A DNA stretch of 64,000 nt, taken from NCBI RefSeq assembly GCF_020532605.1, contig NZ_JAJATW010000003.1:1-64000 (forward strand). The letters run 5' to 3'. The position numbers were made by a program, and so were the translations under genes. The notes under the pieces are model-generated. The model saw only the letters and a list, made by a program, of their open reading frames with translations, did not search any database and was not told the DNA's origin. Positions 8,622 through 17,527 of the stretch are shown here, one piece after another (position 1 is the first letter of the stretch; each line of letters begins with the position of its first letter). The stretch is from Marinomonas algarum. Lineage in GTDB: Bacteria > Pseudomonadota > Gammaproteobacteria > Pseudomonadales > Marinomonadaceae.

Positions 8622-9560
8622 TCACCACAAATAATCTTGACTCTCTGGTACGTTTTTAATCAAACCTGTTTGTTTTAAAAAGGCCGCATATTCTTCATAA
8701 CGCTGTACATCTACTGCAGCAGGGCGCAAAGCAAAACGTACCACCGTATCCTTCCAAGCCAGTCTGTTTAACTCTGTGTCTAAATCGCCTTTGTAGGATT
8801 TAAAGATATCCCATGCCGTTTCTTGATGATTCACTATGTACTGTGTTGCCAACTCAACAGCACGGTTAAACTTACCGAGCGTTTCGGGTGATACATGCCC
8901 CTTTTTTGCCACGACAACCAATTCGTCATAAGGCGGCACACCTTCTTCTTCCACGTAAAAAGCACGCCCCTTAAACCCTTCGATCGCCAGTTGATGTAAC
9001 TCAAAATTACGATAACCACCGTAGATCGCATCGACTTTTTTAGACGCAAGCGCACTGGATAACCCCCACCCCATATTGATAATGTTGACATCATGGATGG
9101 ATAAACCTGACTTTTTCAACATCGCCTCTACCGTGGCTTCACTGACACCGTCCGCAATCGAAGTGCCAATGGTTTTTCCTTTTAAATCGGCAATACGCTT
9201 AATTTCGCTGGAATCCAACACCATTAGGGTATTTAACGGAGTGCCAATCAGAGTAGAAATACGCATCAGCGGCAGACCAATAGCCACGTCTTGAATAAGC
9301 TGAGGTTGGTAAGACACAGCCAGGTCTATATTGCCGGCTGCGACTAATTTTGCTGGCATACTGGGGTCTGTCGGCTCTTGAATACGAACATCCAAACCTT
9401 GCTCTGCAAACAAGCCCTTTTGTTGCGCCACAATTAAAGCGCCATGGTCTGGATTGACAAACCAATCCAACATTAACGTCAACTTTTCTTCCGCGTAGGC
9501 ACTGCTTACTGCCAAAAACATCCACACTATGATCACCGAACGCACGCACAATCTTTGCAT
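8622..9560 (-). CDS. thiY: Periplasmic thiamine-pyrimidine-precursor binding protein (ThiY-like, NMT1/THI5)
   Basis: A 312-residue substrate-binding protein with an N-terminal signal peptide (hydrophobic VRSVIIVWMFLAVSSAYA followed by EEK). The mature start KLTLMLDWFVNPDHGALIVAQQKGLF is the NMT1/THI5-like signature, found in the binding proteins that capture formylaminopyrimidine or HMP precursors. GKTIGTSIADGVSEATV and NMGWGLSSAL follow. It sits between thiO and the ABC permease in a TPP-riboswitch operon, so pyrimidine salvage for thiamine is the likely role. The exact ligand is an inference from family and context. Confidence 0.85.
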   Translation of the reverse strand: MQRLCVRSVIIVWMFLAVSSAYAEEKLTLMLDWFVNPDHGALIVAQQKGLFAEQGLDVRIQEPTDPSMPAKLVAAGNIDLAVSYQPQLIQDVAIGLPLMRISTLIGTPLNTLMVLDSSEIKRIADLKGKTIGTSIADGVSEATVEAMLKKSGLSIHDVNIINMGWGLSSALASKKVDAIYGGYRNFELHQLAIEGFKGRAFYVEEEGVPPYDELVVVAKKGHVSPETLGKFNRAVELATQYIVNHQETAWDIFKSYKGDLDTELNRLAWKDTVVRFALRPAAVDVQRYEEYAAFLKQTGLIKNVPESQDYLW

Positions 9561-9668
9561 TTCTTTTTCCTTTAAGAGTTTTTATTGTTTCGTTATCAAT
9601 TACTTACTCAACTCGTATCAAACAACCCATGAGTTGCTTAACTTCGTCGTATTTCCTTTCCTCAACGC

Positions 9669-10442
9669 CTACCCCTGCCCCCAAGGTATCCATTTTTTAA
9701 GAAGCCAATCTGCTAGGTAATAAAGGCTGATAGACAAGCAAGCCAATACCAGCAGAGCAGCAAACATTTCCGCTACCTGCATGCGCGCATTGCTGTGTAG
9801 CATGTAATAACCCAATCCCGCGCCAGAACCGACCCACTCCCCGATAATGGCACCAATCGGAGCGACAACCACCGCCATTCTTAAGCCAGAGGCAATGACC
9901 GGCAGCGCCGCCGGGAAGCGAATTCGCCACACCATTTGCCATGGTTTCACATTCATGGTTTTCGCCAGATCGAGATAGCCTGTTGGCGTGTTACGCAGAC
10001 CGTCAAAACAGGTCATTAAGACAGGAAAGAAAATAATGATCGCGGCCATCACGACTTTGGAAAACATGCCATAACCTAGCCACAGCACCAAAATAGGCGC
10101 TAAAGCAAAGACCGGGACAGCCTGACTAAACAACAACACGGGCAGCAGCCAAAGCCTAACCAGACGGAATAACTGCATGTTAATGGCAAACAAAAAACCT
10201 AAAATGACGCCTAACATCAGCCCCCCGACGATCTCCAATAGGGTGACCAGAAAATGTGAAAACAGCAGCGACCTGAGTTCCCAAAGCGTAACAAATACAC
10301 GCTGCGGCGCTGGCAAAATAAAATGCGGAACATTCGTGATAAAGACCAAGGCCCACCAAGCAAACAATAAGGCAGCGACAATCACCATCAATCGAATCAG
10401 ATTAAGTGAAGAGGCCCTTCTTAAACGAAAAATGGCTAGCAT
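9669..10442 (-). CDS. thiX: ABC transporter permease, thiamine precursor uptake (ThiX-like)
   Basis: A 257-residue inner-membrane protein with about six hydrophobic helices and the permease coupling loop: GYLDLAKTMNVKPWQMVWRIRFPAALPVIASGLRMAVVVAPIGAII, which fits the EAA motif of nitrate/sulfonate/taurine-type permeases. It overlaps the ATPase gene by seven bases and precedes the thiY-like gene. It would form the membrane channel of a ThiXYZ-type importer. A 108-bp gap follows before thiY, with no clear terminator in it. Confidence 0.87.
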   Translation of the reverse strand: MLAIFRLRRASSLNLIRLMVIVAALLFAWWALVFITNVPHFILPAPQRVFVTLWELRSLLFSHFLVTLLEIVGGLMLGVILGFLFAINMQLFRLVRLWLLPVLLFSQAVPVFALAPILVLWLGYGMFSKVVMAAIIIFFPVLMTCFDGLRNTPTGYLDLAKTMNVKPWQMVWRIRFPAALPVIASGLRMAVVVAPIGAIIGEWVGSGAGLGYYMLHSNARMQVAEMFAALLVLACLSISLYYLADWLLKKWIPWGQG

Positions 10443-11296
10443 GGCACCGCCTCCATTGCTTGTAAAAGAGCCGCCTGATAGCGACCTAATTCCGCATTAA
10501 TTGGCCGTGGTATGGCGGTTTCTGGGAAGCTTGGTCTGACAAAATCAAAGACGGGCTGAACATCGCTCTCTTGATTATCGCGCTGGTTAGGAAACACTAA
10601 TATTTGCTGTCCCAGACGGATCGCTTCTTGAGCGTCATGGGTAACCAGCACCACACTTTTCTCTGCCAGCATTTCTGCAGCAAGGTCTTGCAGTCTATAA
10701 CGATTTATTGCGTCCAACGCGGCAAAGGGCTCATCCATTAACACAACCGGTTTGTCTTGCATCAACGTTCGTGCCAAAGCAACTCGTTGTCTCATGCCCC
10801 CAGATAGTTGATTGGGCGCCTTGTAAGCCGCCTCCACAAGACCCAATGTCTCAAGTAAAAAGAGCGCTTTATCCCGTTTCTCCCTCTCTTTTTTTGCGGT
10901 ATTTCTTCGCCACTTATGCCAAAGAGGTTGTGTTAAGTAGTCGCACAATAAAACATTTTCAAGACTGTTTAGCCAAGGCATCAGTAAGTCCTGCTGAGCC
11001 ATGTAAGCGATGCTATCCGACAAGGTCACCGTACGACGAACGCCTTTGTTTACTTCTGTCACAATGCATTCCGACTGCGAAGACCCATCGTCAAAACCGG
11101 TAATCTGCCTAAGTAAACTGGTTTTTCCACAGCCACTTTCCCCGAGCAAACACGTGAATGTCTGTTTCGGTAGCGTCATACGCAAATTTTTATAAACAGG
11201 CTTCGTCTGATCCGCGTAACACAAGCTTGCTTGAATCTCGTAAGAGACATCAACATCCTGTGTTTTGGCATGAGAAACGTTTGATACCACGTCCAT
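10436..11296 (-). CDS. thiZ: ABC transporter ATP-binding protein, thiamine precursor uptake (ThiZ-like)
   Basis: A 286-residue ATPase of the nitrate/sulfonate/taurine subfamily. Visible motifs are Walker A GESGCGKTS, a Q-loop at AYMAQQDLLMPW, signature LSGGMRQRVALARTL, Walker B VVLMDEPFAALD, and the switch histidine in LVTHDAQEA. The C-terminal extension (about residues 235-286) has no recognisable domain. It lies three bases after thiD and overlaps the permease gene, so the importer is made together with the pyrimidine kinase that would phosphorylate its product. Confidence 0.88.
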   Translation of the reverse strand: MDVVSNVSHAKTQDVDVSYEIQASLCYADQTKPVYKNLRMTLPKQTFTCLLGESGCGKTSLLRQITGFDDGSSQSECIVTEVNKGVRRTVTLSDSIAYMAQQDLLMPWLNSLENVLLCDYLTQPLWHKWRRNTAKKEREKRDKALFLLETLGLVEAAYKAPNQLSGGMRQRVALARTLMQDKPVVLMDEPFAALDAINRYRLQDLAAEMLAEKSVVLVTHDAQEAIRLGQQILVFPNQRDNQESDVQPVFDFVRPSFPETAIPRPINAELGRYQAALLQAMEAVPC

Positions 11297-11299
11297 GTT

Positions 11300-12157
11300 T
11301 TACTCCGCGTTTTGAAACAACTCGTAAAAATGATTCACTGGGCCAGATCCTTTGCCTACGTTTAGCTGATCAGACGTTTCAATCGCCTTAGAAATATACT
11401 GTTTTGCTGACTGAATAGAGTCGCTTAGAGCGTAGCCTTGCGCTAGAAAGCTGGCAATCGCTGCCGATAAAGTACAGCCCGTACCATGAGTGTTGTTGGT
11501 GTTTACTCTTTTCGCAGAGAACATTGTTGAGTGAAAGGCATGTGAAGACGATTGGGCACACCAAATATCGGTACTCAAAGACGACCCCATGTGGCCACCT
11601 TTTAAAAGCACATTCTGACAATTAAGCGCCATGAGCGCTTCTGCTAGCTCTTGGTATTCTTCTGCCGTCTTTGGCAGCTCTTTCGCTGACGGAGCCAAGG
11701 GCCGATTAAGCAAAATATGGGCTTCATATAAATTCGGCGTAATAATAGTTGCCAATGGTATCAGCTCAGTAATCAAACACTCCACGGCCGAACGATCCAA
11801 CAACACATCGCCGCTAGTAGCCACCATCACAGGATCTAACACAACAAACTCAGGTTTATAATCAATAAGCGCTTGAGCAACACACTTGATCACGTCATTG
11901 TCTGAAAGCATGCCGATTTTGACAGCGCGTACGTCTAAATCGTTAAAGACACTGTCCAGTTGAGAACGAACAAAACTGGGCTCGACGCTCATAATGGCGT
12001 CGACGCCTAATGTGTTTTGTGCCGTCAGTGCGGTGATAACAGAGCAAGCGTAGCCCCCCGTCGCAGAAATGGCCTTAATGTCCGCTTGAATGCCGGCGCC
12101 GCCACCACTGTCTGAACCAGCGATTGTAAGGGTAATAGGAGTGGGTTTTCGTGTCAT
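11300..12157 (-). CDS. thiD: Hydroxymethylpyrimidine/phosphomethylpyrimidine kinase
   Basis: A 285-residue ribokinase-fold enzyme that phosphorylates HMP to HMP-P and HMP-PP, the pyrimidine partner for ThiE. It shows TIAGSDSGGGAGIQADIKA near residue 11, LDPVMVATSGD mid-protein, ITPNLYEA, VLLKGGH, and the anion-hole motif NTHGTGCTLSAAIAS near residue 225. It is the first gene of the operon, directly behind the TPP riboswitch. A stem formed by GGAGC (12180-12184) and GCTCC (12164-12168) covers its own ribosome-binding region, suggesting control at translation. Confidence 0.94.
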   Translation of the reverse strand: MTRKPTPITLTIAGSDSGGGAGIQADIKAISATGGYACSVITALTAQNTLGVDAIMSVEPSFVRSQLDSVFNDLDVRAVKIGMLSDNDVIKCVAQALIDYKPEFVVLDPVMVATSGDVLLDRSAVECLITELIPLATIITPNLYEAHILLNRPLAPSAKELPKTAEEYQELAEALMALNCQNVLLKGGHMGSSLSTDIWCAQSSSHAFHSTMFSAKRVNTNNTHGTGCTLSAAIASFLAQGYALSDSIQSAKQYISKAIETSDQLNVGKGSGPVNHFYELFQNAE

Positions 12158-12163
12158 AAATAA

Positions 12164-12184
12164 GCTCCGCGTAGAAATGGGAGC
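12164..12184 (-). promoter_or_regulatory. Possible ribosome-site-masking hairpin of thiD
   Basis: On the minus strand GCTCC (12184-12180) can pair with GGAGC (12168-12164), the Shine-Dalgarno sequence about 7 nt before the thiD ATG. It lies downstream of the TPP aptamer and could be its expression platform. This is a short 5-bp stem, so the role is inferred. Confidence 0.45.
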
Positions 12185-12248
12185 CTAAGAACACATCATC
12201 ACAAAGAAGAGCTCGATAGAGCCTGCTGTCATGAGTTAGTAGATAGGA

Positions 12249-12341
12249 TCGCCAGTTCCCTACGCCAGTATTAACTGGTTCAGGTTCAACGGGTTTAGAA
12301 GGTTCATTCCTTCAATCTCAGCTCGACAGAGCACCCCGACC
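12249..12341 (-). ncRNA. TPP riboswitch (THI element)
   Basis: The minus strand carries the conserved THI-box segments in order: TCGGGGTGC, GCTGAGAT, ACCCGTTGAACCTGA, and CAGTTAATACTGGCGTAGGGAA, with the two paired arms P2/P3 and P4/P5 around them. This class binds thiamine pyrophosphate and turns off downstream genes. It lies about 90 nt before thiD and follows a good sigma-70 promoter. A masking hairpin at the thiD ribosome site suggests translational control. Confidence 0.95.
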
Positions 12342-12412
12342 AACATTTTCATTACTTATTCTGTGTCACATTAAACACAACACAGAACATCATTTAATCA
12401 ATAATTTCGAAA

Positions 12413-12441
12413 ATCATGCCCTTAACAAAGCAGTATGTCAA
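12413..12441 (-). promoter_or_regulatory. Sigma-70 promoter of the thiamine operon
   Basis: On the minus strand a perfect TTGACA (-35, 12441-12436) is followed after 17 bp by CATGAT (-10, 12418-12413). Transcription would start near 12406, about 65 nt before the TPP aptamer. It lies immediately after the lon stop codon. Confidence 0.65.
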
Positions 12442-12449
12442 CACTCCAA

Positions 12450-14903
12450 TCAGTGCAAGCTTGCACCACTCTTGTTAAACACAATTTTCTCTACATCGGT
12501 GAAACGCTCTGCAAAATGTACCGTCATACCGTCTTTGACCGAATCAGGTAACTCTTCAAAATCACAACGATTAGGCTCTGGCAAAATAACTTCGCTGATT
12601 TTACTGCGTTTTGCCGCAATAATTTTTTCACGTATACCACCAACCGCCAGCACCTGCCCCGTTAATGTCAACTCACCGGTCATGGCCAAACCTCGGCGAA
12701 CAGGTTCATTTCGCGCCAAAGACATCAAAGCGGTTGCCATAGCCACACCTGCACTTGGGCCATCTTTTGGCGTTGCGCCTTCGGGCACATGTAAATGCAC
12801 TAGGCTGCTATCAAAAAACTCAGGCGCTTTTTGGTAGCTTTTGGTGTGCGAAAACACATAAGAATAAGCAATGTCTGCCGACTCTTTCATCACTTCGCCA
12901 AGCTTACCCGTCAATTTTAGACCACGTGTTAAATCGTGTACTTTACTGGCTTCAATCGGTAAGGTGGCGCCTCCCATAGAAGTCCATGCCAAGCCGGTGA
13001 CCACACCAACTCCCTGCAAGGTTTTCTCTGGTCGAAAATAAGGCATGCCTAGTAAAGTCTCAACATCTTTAACGCCCACACTAATGTGTTCTTTTTCACC
13101 GGTTATAAGAGACACCACACTTTTACGTAAGATTTTTTGCAGCAACTTATCCAAACCACGAACACCCGCTTCACGCGCGTAATGCTCAATAATATGGCGT
13201 AAAGCGGCATCGGTTATGTTTAATTGTTTCTTTAGAAGTTTGTTCTTTTTGAGCAGTTTAGGCCACAAATGCTGTTTTGCTATAGCAAGCTTTTCATCAC
13301 CGATATAACCCGATAAACGAATAACATCCATACGATCCAATAACGGCGATGGAATCGTGTCCAGCTGATTTGCAGTGCAAATAAACAAGGCCTTCGATAA
13401 ATCAATTCGCATATCTAGATAATGATCTAGAAACTCGCTGTTTTGTTCTGGATCCAATGCCTCGAGTAACGCAGAAGCAGGGTCACCCTGAAAAGAGTTG
13501 CCGATCTTATCGATTTCATCCAGCATGATGACAGGATTTTCCACTTCCACATCTTTTAATGCCTGAACAAATTTACCTGGCAATGCCCCAATATAGGTTC
13601 GTCTATGGCCTTTTATCTCAGCTTCATCTCGCATACCACCTAAACTGAAGCGATAAAACTTACGATTTAAGGACGCCGCAACCGATTTACCGATCGAAGT
13701 TTTCCCCACACCAGGCGGACCTACCAACAATAAGATCGAGCCTCCCATTTCACCACGATGGGCTCCCAGAGCAAGGAACTCGACAATACGGTCTTTAATG
13801 TCCCCCACCCCTGCGTGATGAGATTCTAATGTCTCTCGTGCAAGCGCAATATCAAGATTATCTTTTGAATGGACACCCCATGGTAAAGACGTCGCCCAAT
13901 CAAGGTAGTTGCGCGTTACGCCGTATTCTGGCGAGCCAGTCTCTAAAATGCTTAATTTGTGCAGTTCATCATGAATTTTTTCTTCAACAGCTTCGGGTAA
14001 TACCTTATTTTCCAATCGTTCTTGAAAGCTTTCCACGTCTGACGTGCGGTCATCTTTTGAAATTCCGAGCTCTTTTTGAATGATTTTCAACTGCTCTTTT
14101 AAGAAAAAGTCTCGTTGATGCTTACTGATTTTGTCATTCACTTCCGCACTGATTTCATTTTGTAAACGTGCAATTTCTAACTCTTTTTTCAGTAGCGTCA
14201 AAGCTTTATGCATACGTGTTTGCACCGACACTGTAGCCAACACGTCATATAAATCTTCCGCATCCGCAGAGGTGATCGAGGCGGCAAAGTCGGCCAACAG
14301 TCCGGATTCATTAAATGAAAAGCGCCCTAGGTATTGCTTTAGATCTTCACTGAATAAAGGGTTCAGACGAATCAACTGTTTGATTGCATCCAGGATGGCA
14401 ATCGAATACGCCTTAGCCTCGTCTCCTTGTGACTTAACATCACTCAGATAGCGCACGCGTGCCAGATATGGGGCTTCTTCACTTAACCATTCAACTACTT
14501 CAAAACGTTTAACCCCTTGCGCAACAAACGTCAGTTTATCGTTTTGTTTTTCTGCTTTGTGTACACGTGCGACACAACCGATCGCACGAAACTCAGCGAT
14601 TGTTGGGGCTTTTTTGGTTTTTTTATCTGCATACACTAACCCTACGGCTGCCTGCGGGTGTTCTGCAATACGCTCTAAGGTATCCTCCCATTGATCCGCA
14701 TCCACCATAACAGGCTGTACTTGCGCCGGGAAAAAAGGTCGACTCGAAATGGGTAAAATATACAGGGTGTCAGGTAATACATCATCAGGCAAAGCCAAGC
14801 CTTTTGGGTCACTGATAACCACCTCGTTGTCTTCCTCGACCACCGAATCATCATCCTGCTCTTGCATTGTTTGCTCGTCTAAATAGAGTTCATCATCGCT
14901 CAT
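12450..14903 (-). CDS. lon: ATP-dependent protease Lon
   Basis: An 817-residue LonA protease. The N-terminal substrate-recognition domain begins around LPDTLYILPISSRPFFPAQ, the AAA+ domain has Walker A GPPGVGKT (residues 395-402) and Walker B VIMLDEIDKI, and the C-terminal protease domain has the Ser-Lys dyad Ser717 (PKDGPSAG) and Lys760 (REKIIAAK), spaced 43 residues apart as in E. coli. It degrades misfolded and regulatory proteins, including antitoxins such as YefM-type proteins. ATG at 14901-14903 is chosen because GAG precedes it and upstream residues look unlike Lon. The acidic leader (DEQTMQEQDDDSVVEEDNE) is longer than in E. coli. Monocistronic. Confidence 0.95.
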   Translation of the reverse strand: MSDDELYLDEQTMQEQDDDSVVEEDNEVVISDPKGLALPDDVLPDTLYILPISSRPFFPAQVQPVMVDADQWEDTLERIAEHPQAAVGLVYADKKTKKAPTIAEFRAIGCVARVHKAEKQNDKLTFVAQGVKRFEVVEWLSEEAPYLARVRYLSDVKSQGDEAKAYSIAILDAIKQLIRLNPLFSEDLKQYLGRFSFNESGLLADFAASITSADAEDLYDVLATVSVQTRMHKALTLLKKELEIARLQNEISAEVNDKISKHQRDFFLKEQLKIIQKELGISKDDRTSDVESFQERLENKVLPEAVEEKIHDELHKLSILETGSPEYGVTRNYLDWATSLPWGVHSKDNLDIALARETLESHHAGVGDIKDRIVEFLALGAHRGEMGGSILLLVGPPGVGKTSIGKSVAASLNRKFYRFSLGGMRDEAEIKGHRRTYIGALPGKFVQALKDVEVENPVIMLDEIDKIGNSFQGDPASALLEALDPEQNSEFLDHYLDMRIDLSKALFICTANQLDTIPSPLLDRMDVIRLSGYIGDEKLAIAKQHLWPKLLKKNKLLKKQLNITDAALRHIIEHYAREAGVRGLDKLLQKILRKSVVSLITGEKEHISVGVKDVETLLGMPYFRPEKTLQGVGVVTGLAWTSMGGATLPIEASKVHDLTRGLKLTGKLGEVMKESADIAYSYVFSHTKSYQKAPEFFDSSLVHLHVPEGATPKDGPSAGVAMATALMSLARNEPVRRGLAMTGELTLTGQVLAVGGIREKIIAAKRSKISEVILPEPNRCDFEELPDSVKDGMTVHFAERFTDVEKIVFNKSGASLH

Positions 14904-15221
14904 AATAAAAATCTCAAAACGTGTATTAGAGACATAAAAACCTCTTCTCTTGTGTATCAATGGGCTTTTATGACTATTTTGGTTGTATATAAAATCTATG
15001 TAATGGCGATATGAACAAAAACAATGTCTTAAGCCGTTTTCCTAATCTCTTGCACACTTATTCTGCCCAATAAGCGCCTTTTTAATCCGTATAGGCAGAA
15101 AGTTAACCTAGTAGACAAGATTAATGATTTGGTCGCTTTTGACTTAGTGTTATTATAGAAATAATGATGTCTGTACTACTCAAGCATTTTTTCTATTTAC
15201 CGTGACAAAAAGGAAAGCACC
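14904..15221. other. Divergent intergenic region between lon and upp
   Basis: AT-rich 318-bp region with the leaders of both genes. A 7-bp inverted repeat (TTCTGCC at 15061-15067, GGCAGAA at 15094-15100) is visible. No heat-shock promoter for lon could be assigned with confidence. upp has AAGGAAAG as ribosome site. Confidence 0.5.
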
Positions 15222-15878
15222 ATGACGCGCGACGAGCTCCTTACTACCTACCCTGATATCCATGTGGTGACACACCCTTTTGTGAAGCACAAATTAACCA
15301 GTTTGCGTGACAAAAATACCAGCACACGCGAGTTTCGCATGTTAGTGGAAGAGCTGGGCACACTGATTGGCTACGAAGCAACCCGTGATATAGAAACCGT
15401 CGATATTGAAATTGAAACGCCTCTAGAAAAGGCCATGTGCCCAGTACTAAAAGGCAAAAAACTTTGTATTGTGACCATCATGAGAGCAGGCAACGGCCTA
15501 GCAGAAGGCGTACTAAAACTGTCTCCTAGCGCACGAGTCGGGCATGTTGGCTTATACCGTGACCCAGAAACAAAGCAGCCCGTTGAGTATTATTTGAAAA
15601 TGCCACATTCCGTCAACGAACGAACCATTATCGTTGTGGACCCTATGTTGGCAACGGGAAACTCTGCCATCATGGCAATTGATAAAATGAAAGAAATGGG
15701 CGCAAAAGACATTCGCTTTATCTGCTTGTTTGCAGCCCCCGAAGGCATTGAAGCATTTAAGGAAATTCACCCTGATGTGGCTATGTATATCGGTGCGATT
15801 GATCAAGGCCTAGATGAAAACGCCTACATCCGTCCTGGTGTTGGTGATGCCGGTGATCGTATTTACGGCACACGCTAA
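15222..15878 (+). CDS. upp: Uracil phosphoribosyltransferase
   Basis: A 218-residue type I phosphoribosyltransferase that makes UMP from uracil and PRPP. The flexible-loop motif [12 protein letters not shown], the PRPP-binding motif [14 protein letters not shown], and the uracil-binding C-terminus [28 protein letters not shown] are all present. Length is slightly above the 208 residues of the E. coli enzyme. It is followed by a terminator and stands alone; no uraA permease gene is adjacent. It serves pyrimidine salvage in the cytoplasm. Confidence 0.96.
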   Translation: MTRDELLTTYPDIHVVTHPFVKHKLTSLRDKNTSTREFRMLVEELGTLIGYEATRDIETVDIEIETPLEKAMCPVLKGKKLCIVTIMRAGNGLAEGVLKLSPSARVGHVGLYRDPETKQPVEYYLKMPHSVNERTIIVVDPMLATGNSAIMAIDKMKEMGAKDIRFICLFAAPEGIEAFKEIHPDVAMYIGAIDQGLDENAYIRPGVGDAGDRIYGTR

Positions 15879-15888
15879 GTATTGACCT

Positions 15889-15928
15889 TCCCCCTATGAT
15901 GACGCTGTCTTCTAGGGGGATTTCATTT
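15889..15928 (+). terminator. Rho-independent terminator of upp
   Basis: TCCCCCTA (15889-15896) pairs with an AGGGGGA arm ending at 15920 across a 16-nt loop, followed by a T-rich tract. It begins 10 bp after the upp stop. Confidence 0.75.
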
Positions 15929-16012
15929 TTTTATACGTTCTACATCCTCAAAGCAAACAATATTGAGTTGAAAAACATTATTTGTCCAAGGCTTAAAATC
16001 TCACCTGAACGA

Positions 16013-16630
16013 CTAACTTTTAAGCGCTAAAAAAGCCCCAGCACTGGCCATAATCCCCCCTGCGGTTCGATTCAAAGACTTCATTGAACGCTCTGATTTC
16101 AACAAACGTTTTGCCTGTGAAGCACTGGTTGCAATCAGCATTAACCCTAGAAATAAAGCGACAAATGCAAGTACTGATGCCAAGACAATATCACCGGCAC
16201 TTAATACTGTGAGATCCATAAAAGTGGGTAAAAAAGCCACATAAAAAAGAATTACTTTCGGGTTAGAAGCAGAAATCATAAACCCCTGTATAAAACTGGC
16301 AATGTCGGTTTTAGCGCCCTTCTCTTTTTCGACAGACGCAGGGGATACCGGCGCAGTCCACATTTTCCACCCTAGATAAATAAGATAAGTCGCCCCTGCA
16401 TAACGAATAACAAGAAAGAGCACTTCCCAACTCGACGCAATCGCGGCCAAACCAAAGCAGGCCATCACTAGATACACAATATCACTGCACACCATACCCA
16501 CACTCAAAGATACACTGGCACCAACGCCCTTTGTCATACTTCTCGCCAAAATAGCAAACACACCAGGCCCAGGCGTGATACTAAAAATAAAAATAGCTAA
16601 AAAGAACGTAATTCCACTTTCTAATGTCAT
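16013..16630 (-). CDS. LysE/RhtB-family amino acid exporter
   Basis: A 205-residue membrane protein with about six hydrophobic segments. It has the LysE family's early FSITPGPGVFAILARS motif near residue 20, followed by GMVCSDIVYLVMACFGLAA and IRYAGATYLIYLGWKMW. Members export amino acids or derivatives such as homoserine lactone, threonine or lysine. ATG at 16628-16630 has GGGAG upstream; the longer frame to 16660 would run into the TetR gene. It is probably co-transcribed with, and regulated by, the TetR gene 13 bp upstream. Substrate unknown. Confidence 0.87.
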   Translation of the reverse strand: MTLESGITFFLAIFIFSITPGPGVFAILARSMTKGVGASVSLSVGMVCSDIVYLVMACFGLAAIASSWEVLFLVIRYAGATYLIYLGWKMWTAPVSPASVEKEKGAKTDIASFIQGFMISASNPKVILFYVAFLPTFMDLTVLSAGDIVLASVLAFVALFLGLMLIATSASQAKRLLKSERSMKSLNRTAGGIMASAGAFLALKS

Positions 16631-16643
16631 GTCTTTTACTCCC

Positions 16644-17285
16644 TTATTCTGTGACACCACAGCCAGCTAATACCATACGAGTAATAAAATCCTTGGCATC
16701 GTTATAGTCCGTTTCTTCCAAGGTGTCTTTTTGCAGTAAAATTTTCACTTGAGCGTCAAAATCTGCATAGGTTTGTGTCATTGCCCAAATACTAATAAAC
16801 AAATGCTCTGTTGATACCGGCTGCATCAGACCCTTTTCTACCCAATGTTGAATAGTGGCTTTTTCTCGACTTAACTCCGTCACAAAAAGTCGACGCAAAT
16901 AATCAAGTACAAAGGCCTCTTCACCAATGAGCGCCATTGCAAATATTTTTGACGCATTTTTATTCGTACGGGATTGGTCTATTTTTTCACTAATGTACCG
17001 CGTCAGATTTTTTTTAGGGCCCTCTTCAACATTAAATTCACTGACTGAATGCAGCCAAAGTCGCAAGATACGCTCTAAAACCGCTTCCAACAGATCTTTC
17101 TTAGAACGGTAGTAATAATGAATATTGGCCTTAGGTAATCCTGCTTCATCAGCAATCATTTGTGTGGTGGTTTTAGCCAAGCCTTGACGCGCAAAGACAC
17201 GCTCAGACGTTTCTAGAATATGCGTCTGATTTTGTTCTCGAATGTGTGCTTTAAGCTGATCTTTTGGTCGTTTTACGTTACTCAA
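16644..17285 (-). CDS. TetR-family transcriptional regulator
   Basis: A 213-residue regulator with an N-terminal TetR helix-turn-helix: SERVFARQGLAKTTTQMIADEAGLPKANIHYYYRSKKDLLEAV, about residues 27-70. The C-terminal ligand domain resembles the YcdC/RutR-like C-terminal domain (TetR_C_6), seen in the ISEKIDQSRTN and EKGLMQPVSTEHLFISIWAMTQTYADF stretches. The likely start is TTG at 17285 with GAGG upstream. It lies just before the LysE-type exporter in the same direction, so it likely controls that exporter. Effector unknown. Confidence 0.85.
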   Translation of the reverse strand: MSNVKRPKDQLKAHIREQNQTHILETSERVFARQGLAKTTTQMIADEAGLPKANIHYYYRSKKDLLEAVLERILRLWLHSVSEFNVEEGPKKNLTRYISEKIDQSRTNKNASKIFAMALIGEEAFVLDYLRRLFVTELSREKATIQHWVEKGLMQPVSTEHLFISIWAMTQTYADFDAQVKILLQKDTLEETDYNDAKDFITRMVLAGCGVTE

Positions 17286-17446
17286 GGGACAAGCCTCACT
17301 GTATTTTCTTATTACAAAGGGGGAATATCGAAAGCATCCTGTTCGATAACAAAGAAGAGTAACATTATTTACTGCGAGTGTTTCTAAAATAGAAAGCTTG
17401 GGGCAACAAGTACATAAAAGATACGTGTATTACAATATAAAATAGA

Positions 17447-17478
17447 AAAGGCCAGCAGGGGGAAAGCTGCTGGCCTTT
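17447..17478. terminator. Terminator downstream of aceA
   Basis: An 11-bp stem (AAAGGCCAGCA at 17447-17457 against 17468-17478) with A/T tracts on both sides. It lies about 50 bp beyond the aceA stop on the minus strand and may work in both directions. Confidence 0.8.
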
Positions 17479-17527
17479 AGTCATTATTGCATCACTCTCG
17501 TGGTTACACGATAGAGAACAATACTGC

